Part shown: positions 5,468 through 7,010 of the stretch, one piece after another
Layout of the letters: every line of letters begins with the position of its first letter
Numbering within the stretch: position 1 is the stretch's first letter
NCBI GenBank assembly: GCA_030607655.1
Contig: JAUWJN010000131.1
Coordinates: 1 to 7,010 of the forward strand
DNA length: 7,010 bases
Source of the DNA: a bacterium
GTDB lineage: Bacteria; Armatimonadota; Zipacnadia; Zipacnadales; Zipacnadaceae
Direction: 5' to 3'
Program-made: the position numbers and the translations under genes
Notes under the pieces: generated by a model
The model's input: the letters and a program-made list of their open reading frames with translations, nothing else
The model's database searches: none
What the model was told of the DNA's origin: nothing

Positions 5468-7010
5468 ATGAGAAGACTACGATTAGTCTGCTGGATGGGT
5501 GTTGCCACGCTGTTGCTGGCGGCGAGCTTGGGCCAGGCGGCACTGGACCCAGAAATGGTGGCTCGGATCAAAGATGCCGTAGTGCTAATCAGGGTTGACC
5601 TGAAAGCGACCGGGACCGGTGATGCGGCCCAGGGTTCGGCTAGTGGCTTCGTCATCAGTGAGGATGGTCTAATTGTCACTAACGCGCATGTGGGGGCGCC
5701 GGAAATCGAGGGGGAAGATGGGCGGACAATAAGCGCTGACCAGCGAGCGGTCACGGTTACTTTTCACCCGAGAACCCCGCGGGAGCGGAGTTTCGAGGCT
5801 CAGGTACTGCGCGAGAACGCCGAGTTGGACCTGGCCCTGCTGAAGATCGCCACGCCGACGCCGACCCACCTGGAGCTGGGCGATTCTGATATGGTATATG
5901 AGACCCAGCCGCTCTACGTGGCCGGTCATCCGCTGGGCCTGGAGGAGATTTCGATTCGCTCCGGCGCGATGGCCGCCCGGCGTACCTGGCAGGGCACCAA
6001 GTATCTCGAACACGATGCCGCCGCTGAGTCGGGCAACAGCGGGGGCCCGCTGGTAGACGAGCAGGGCCGCGTAGTCGGAGTGCATACCCTGACCCTAGCC
6101 GCCTCGGCGATGCTGACCAAGTTCGCCATCCCCTCCAATGTGGTGGATATCTGGCTGAAGAGCGCGCCCGTCCAGGACCCAGTGCGCCAGGAACCCGGCA
6201 GTCGGATAGCTCAGATTCTGGGGGCCTCCGGCCTGTATTATGACGACGAGGGGGAGGGCGTTTTCTCCCTGCCCTACGACAATGACCTGACGGTGTATAT
6301 GCACGAATACCAAGACTTCATGCGCAGCTATGTGAACCTGGGATACTTGCCCGGGGACGATGTGGCCGAGCAGGGCGAGTCAGCGCTAACCGCCCTGCGG
6401 CTGAACTTTGATGACTTTGGCGGGCGCTTGAGTGTCTACGAGAACGATGACGACGAATATGTGGTGTACTGGGAATGCCAAATCCCGTTGGCGGAGGCTA
6501 CTGCCGCGTTCGCCGCCTTTATGGGTCAGACGGGTGCTCAGCAGGCAGCCTACTGGCGGGCACGGATGGAGGATCCTGACGCCGACAAACCCACTGGCTA
6601 TGAACTGCCTGGCGATGAGGACGAACAGTTCGAACTGCTCGGGGAATTGCTGGAGCAGACCGGCCTGATCTACGAGTGGGACGATGAGGACGAGTGCTAT
6701 ATGGTGCCCTACGAGAACGGTGAGGAACTCGACATCTGGCTGCAAATCTACAAAGGGACAGTCTGGACCTACACCTACCTGGGCGGCATGCCGGGCGAGG
6801 ACGAGGAGGATTGTGGCCGCATCGCCATTGAACTACTGCAGCGCAATTGGGATGATCCTTTTGGCCGGCTGAGTCTGGACGACGATTTTGACCTGCTGTG
6901 GGAAAGCCAGGTGCCCGTAGATTTCCTGACCGCGGACTATCTGACCATTATTGCCAATACCTGCGCTAACCAAGCCGCTGATTTCTGGGAAGAGTACGGG
7001 TACACGCCAC
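5468..7010 (+). CDS. Secreted HtrA-like (trypsin-fold) serine protease with two C-terminal YbjN-like domains, 3' end outside window
   Basis: The frame is open from the ATG at 5468 to the window edge (514 complete codons, no stop). GGGGAGG (5454-5460) sits 7 nt before the ATG. Residues 1-24 form a signal peptide (MRRLRL, then a hydrophobic core, cleavage likely after GQA), so the protein is exported. The catalytic triad of chymotrypsin-fold HtrA/Deg proteases is complete: H74 in TNAHV, D121 in ELDLALL and S191 in GNSGGP. VAGHPLG and the preceding LELGDSD are also typical Deg sequence. No PDZ domain follows in the visible part. Instead residues about 245-370 and 386-514 are two related, strongly acidic domains that resemble the YbjN / type III secretion chaperone-like fold. 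The protease part is certain. The YbjN-like call is from pattern (GLxYxxD, YMV/FSLPY, GRLS, WExQxP) and is less sure. The target of proteolysis is unknown. Confidence 0.9.
   Translation, partial: MRRLRLVCWMGVATLLLAASLGQAALDPEMVARIKDAVVLIRVDLKATGTGDAAQGSASGFVISEDGLIVTNAHVGAPEIEGEDGRTISADQRAVTVTFHPRTPRERSFEAQVLRENAELDLALLKIATPTPTHLELGDSDMVYETQPLYVAGHPLGLEEISIRSGAMAARRTWQGTKYLEHDAAAESGNSGGPLVDEQGRVVGVHTLTLAASAMLTKFAIPSNVVDIWLKSAPVQDPVRQEPGSRIAQILGASGLYYDDEGEGVFSLPYDNDLTVYMHEYQDFMRSYVNLGYLPGDDVAEQGESALTALRLNFDDFGGRLSVYENDDDEYVVYWECQIPLAEATAAFAAFMGQTGAQQAAYWRARMEDPDADKPTGYELPGDEDEQFELLGELLEQTGLIYEWDDEDECYMVPYENGEELDIWLQIYKGTVWTYTYLGGMPGEDEEDCGRIAIELLQRNWDDPFGRLSLDDDFDLLWESQVPVDFLTADYLTIIANTCANQAADFWEEYGYTP
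6200..7010 (+). repeat. Tandem duplicated YbjN-like domain within the protease gene
   Basis: Two segments of the encoded protein align with an offset of 143-147 residues. SGLYYDDE (from S254) matches TGLIYEWDDE (from T398), GRLS (319-322) matches GRLS (466-469), YWECQIP (from 334) matches LWESQVP (from 477), and AAYW (to W363) matches ADFW (to W507). Identity outside these anchors is low, so the duplication is old or the domains were acquired separately. The second copy may continue past the window edge. Confidence 0.7.

Overview
The window holds three protein-coding regions, all on the + strand, and no RNA gene, CRISPR array or insertion sequence that I can see. A very long TamB-family gene fills positions 1-4710. 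Its 5' end lies outside the window and its frame is broken by a TAG at 97-99. A small FMN-dependent nitroreductase-family gene (4765-5334) follows after 54 bp. After a 133-bp gap with a recognisable promoter comes the first part of a secreted trypsin-like serine protease gene (5468-7010), which runs off the right edge.

Organism: TamB proteins link the inner and outer membranes, so the host is very probably a diderm bacterium. The DNA is moderately GC-rich, Shine-Dalgarno sites are strong (GGAGGG, GGGGAGG), and the one clear promoter is of the extended -10 type (TGCTATAAT). The gene contents would suit a diderm Bacillota-like or Armatimonadota-like lineage or another environmental phylum, but this placement is a guess and not a result.

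Layout and cooperation: the TamB protein would act in the cell envelope (outer-membrane biogenesis, lipid or barrel-protein delivery), and the protease carries a signal peptide, so it also works outside the cytoplasm. The nitroreductase is cytoplasmic. It could be co-transcribed with tamB because no terminator separates them, but no functional link is evident. The protease has its own promoter and is probably a separate transcription unit.

Most notable points: (a) the TAG inside an otherwise continuous tamB frame; (b) a 37-bp GC-rich palindromic repeat lying inside the tamB coding sequence and translated as LTPGPSPSRRGE; (c) the fusion of an HtrA-like catalytic domain, without PDZ in the visible part, to two tandem acidic domains that resemble the YbjN / type III chaperone-like fold; (d) a regular module of about 100 residues in the TamB protein. 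I do not see a complete new multi-gene system; the protease fusion is the best candidate for undescribed biology.
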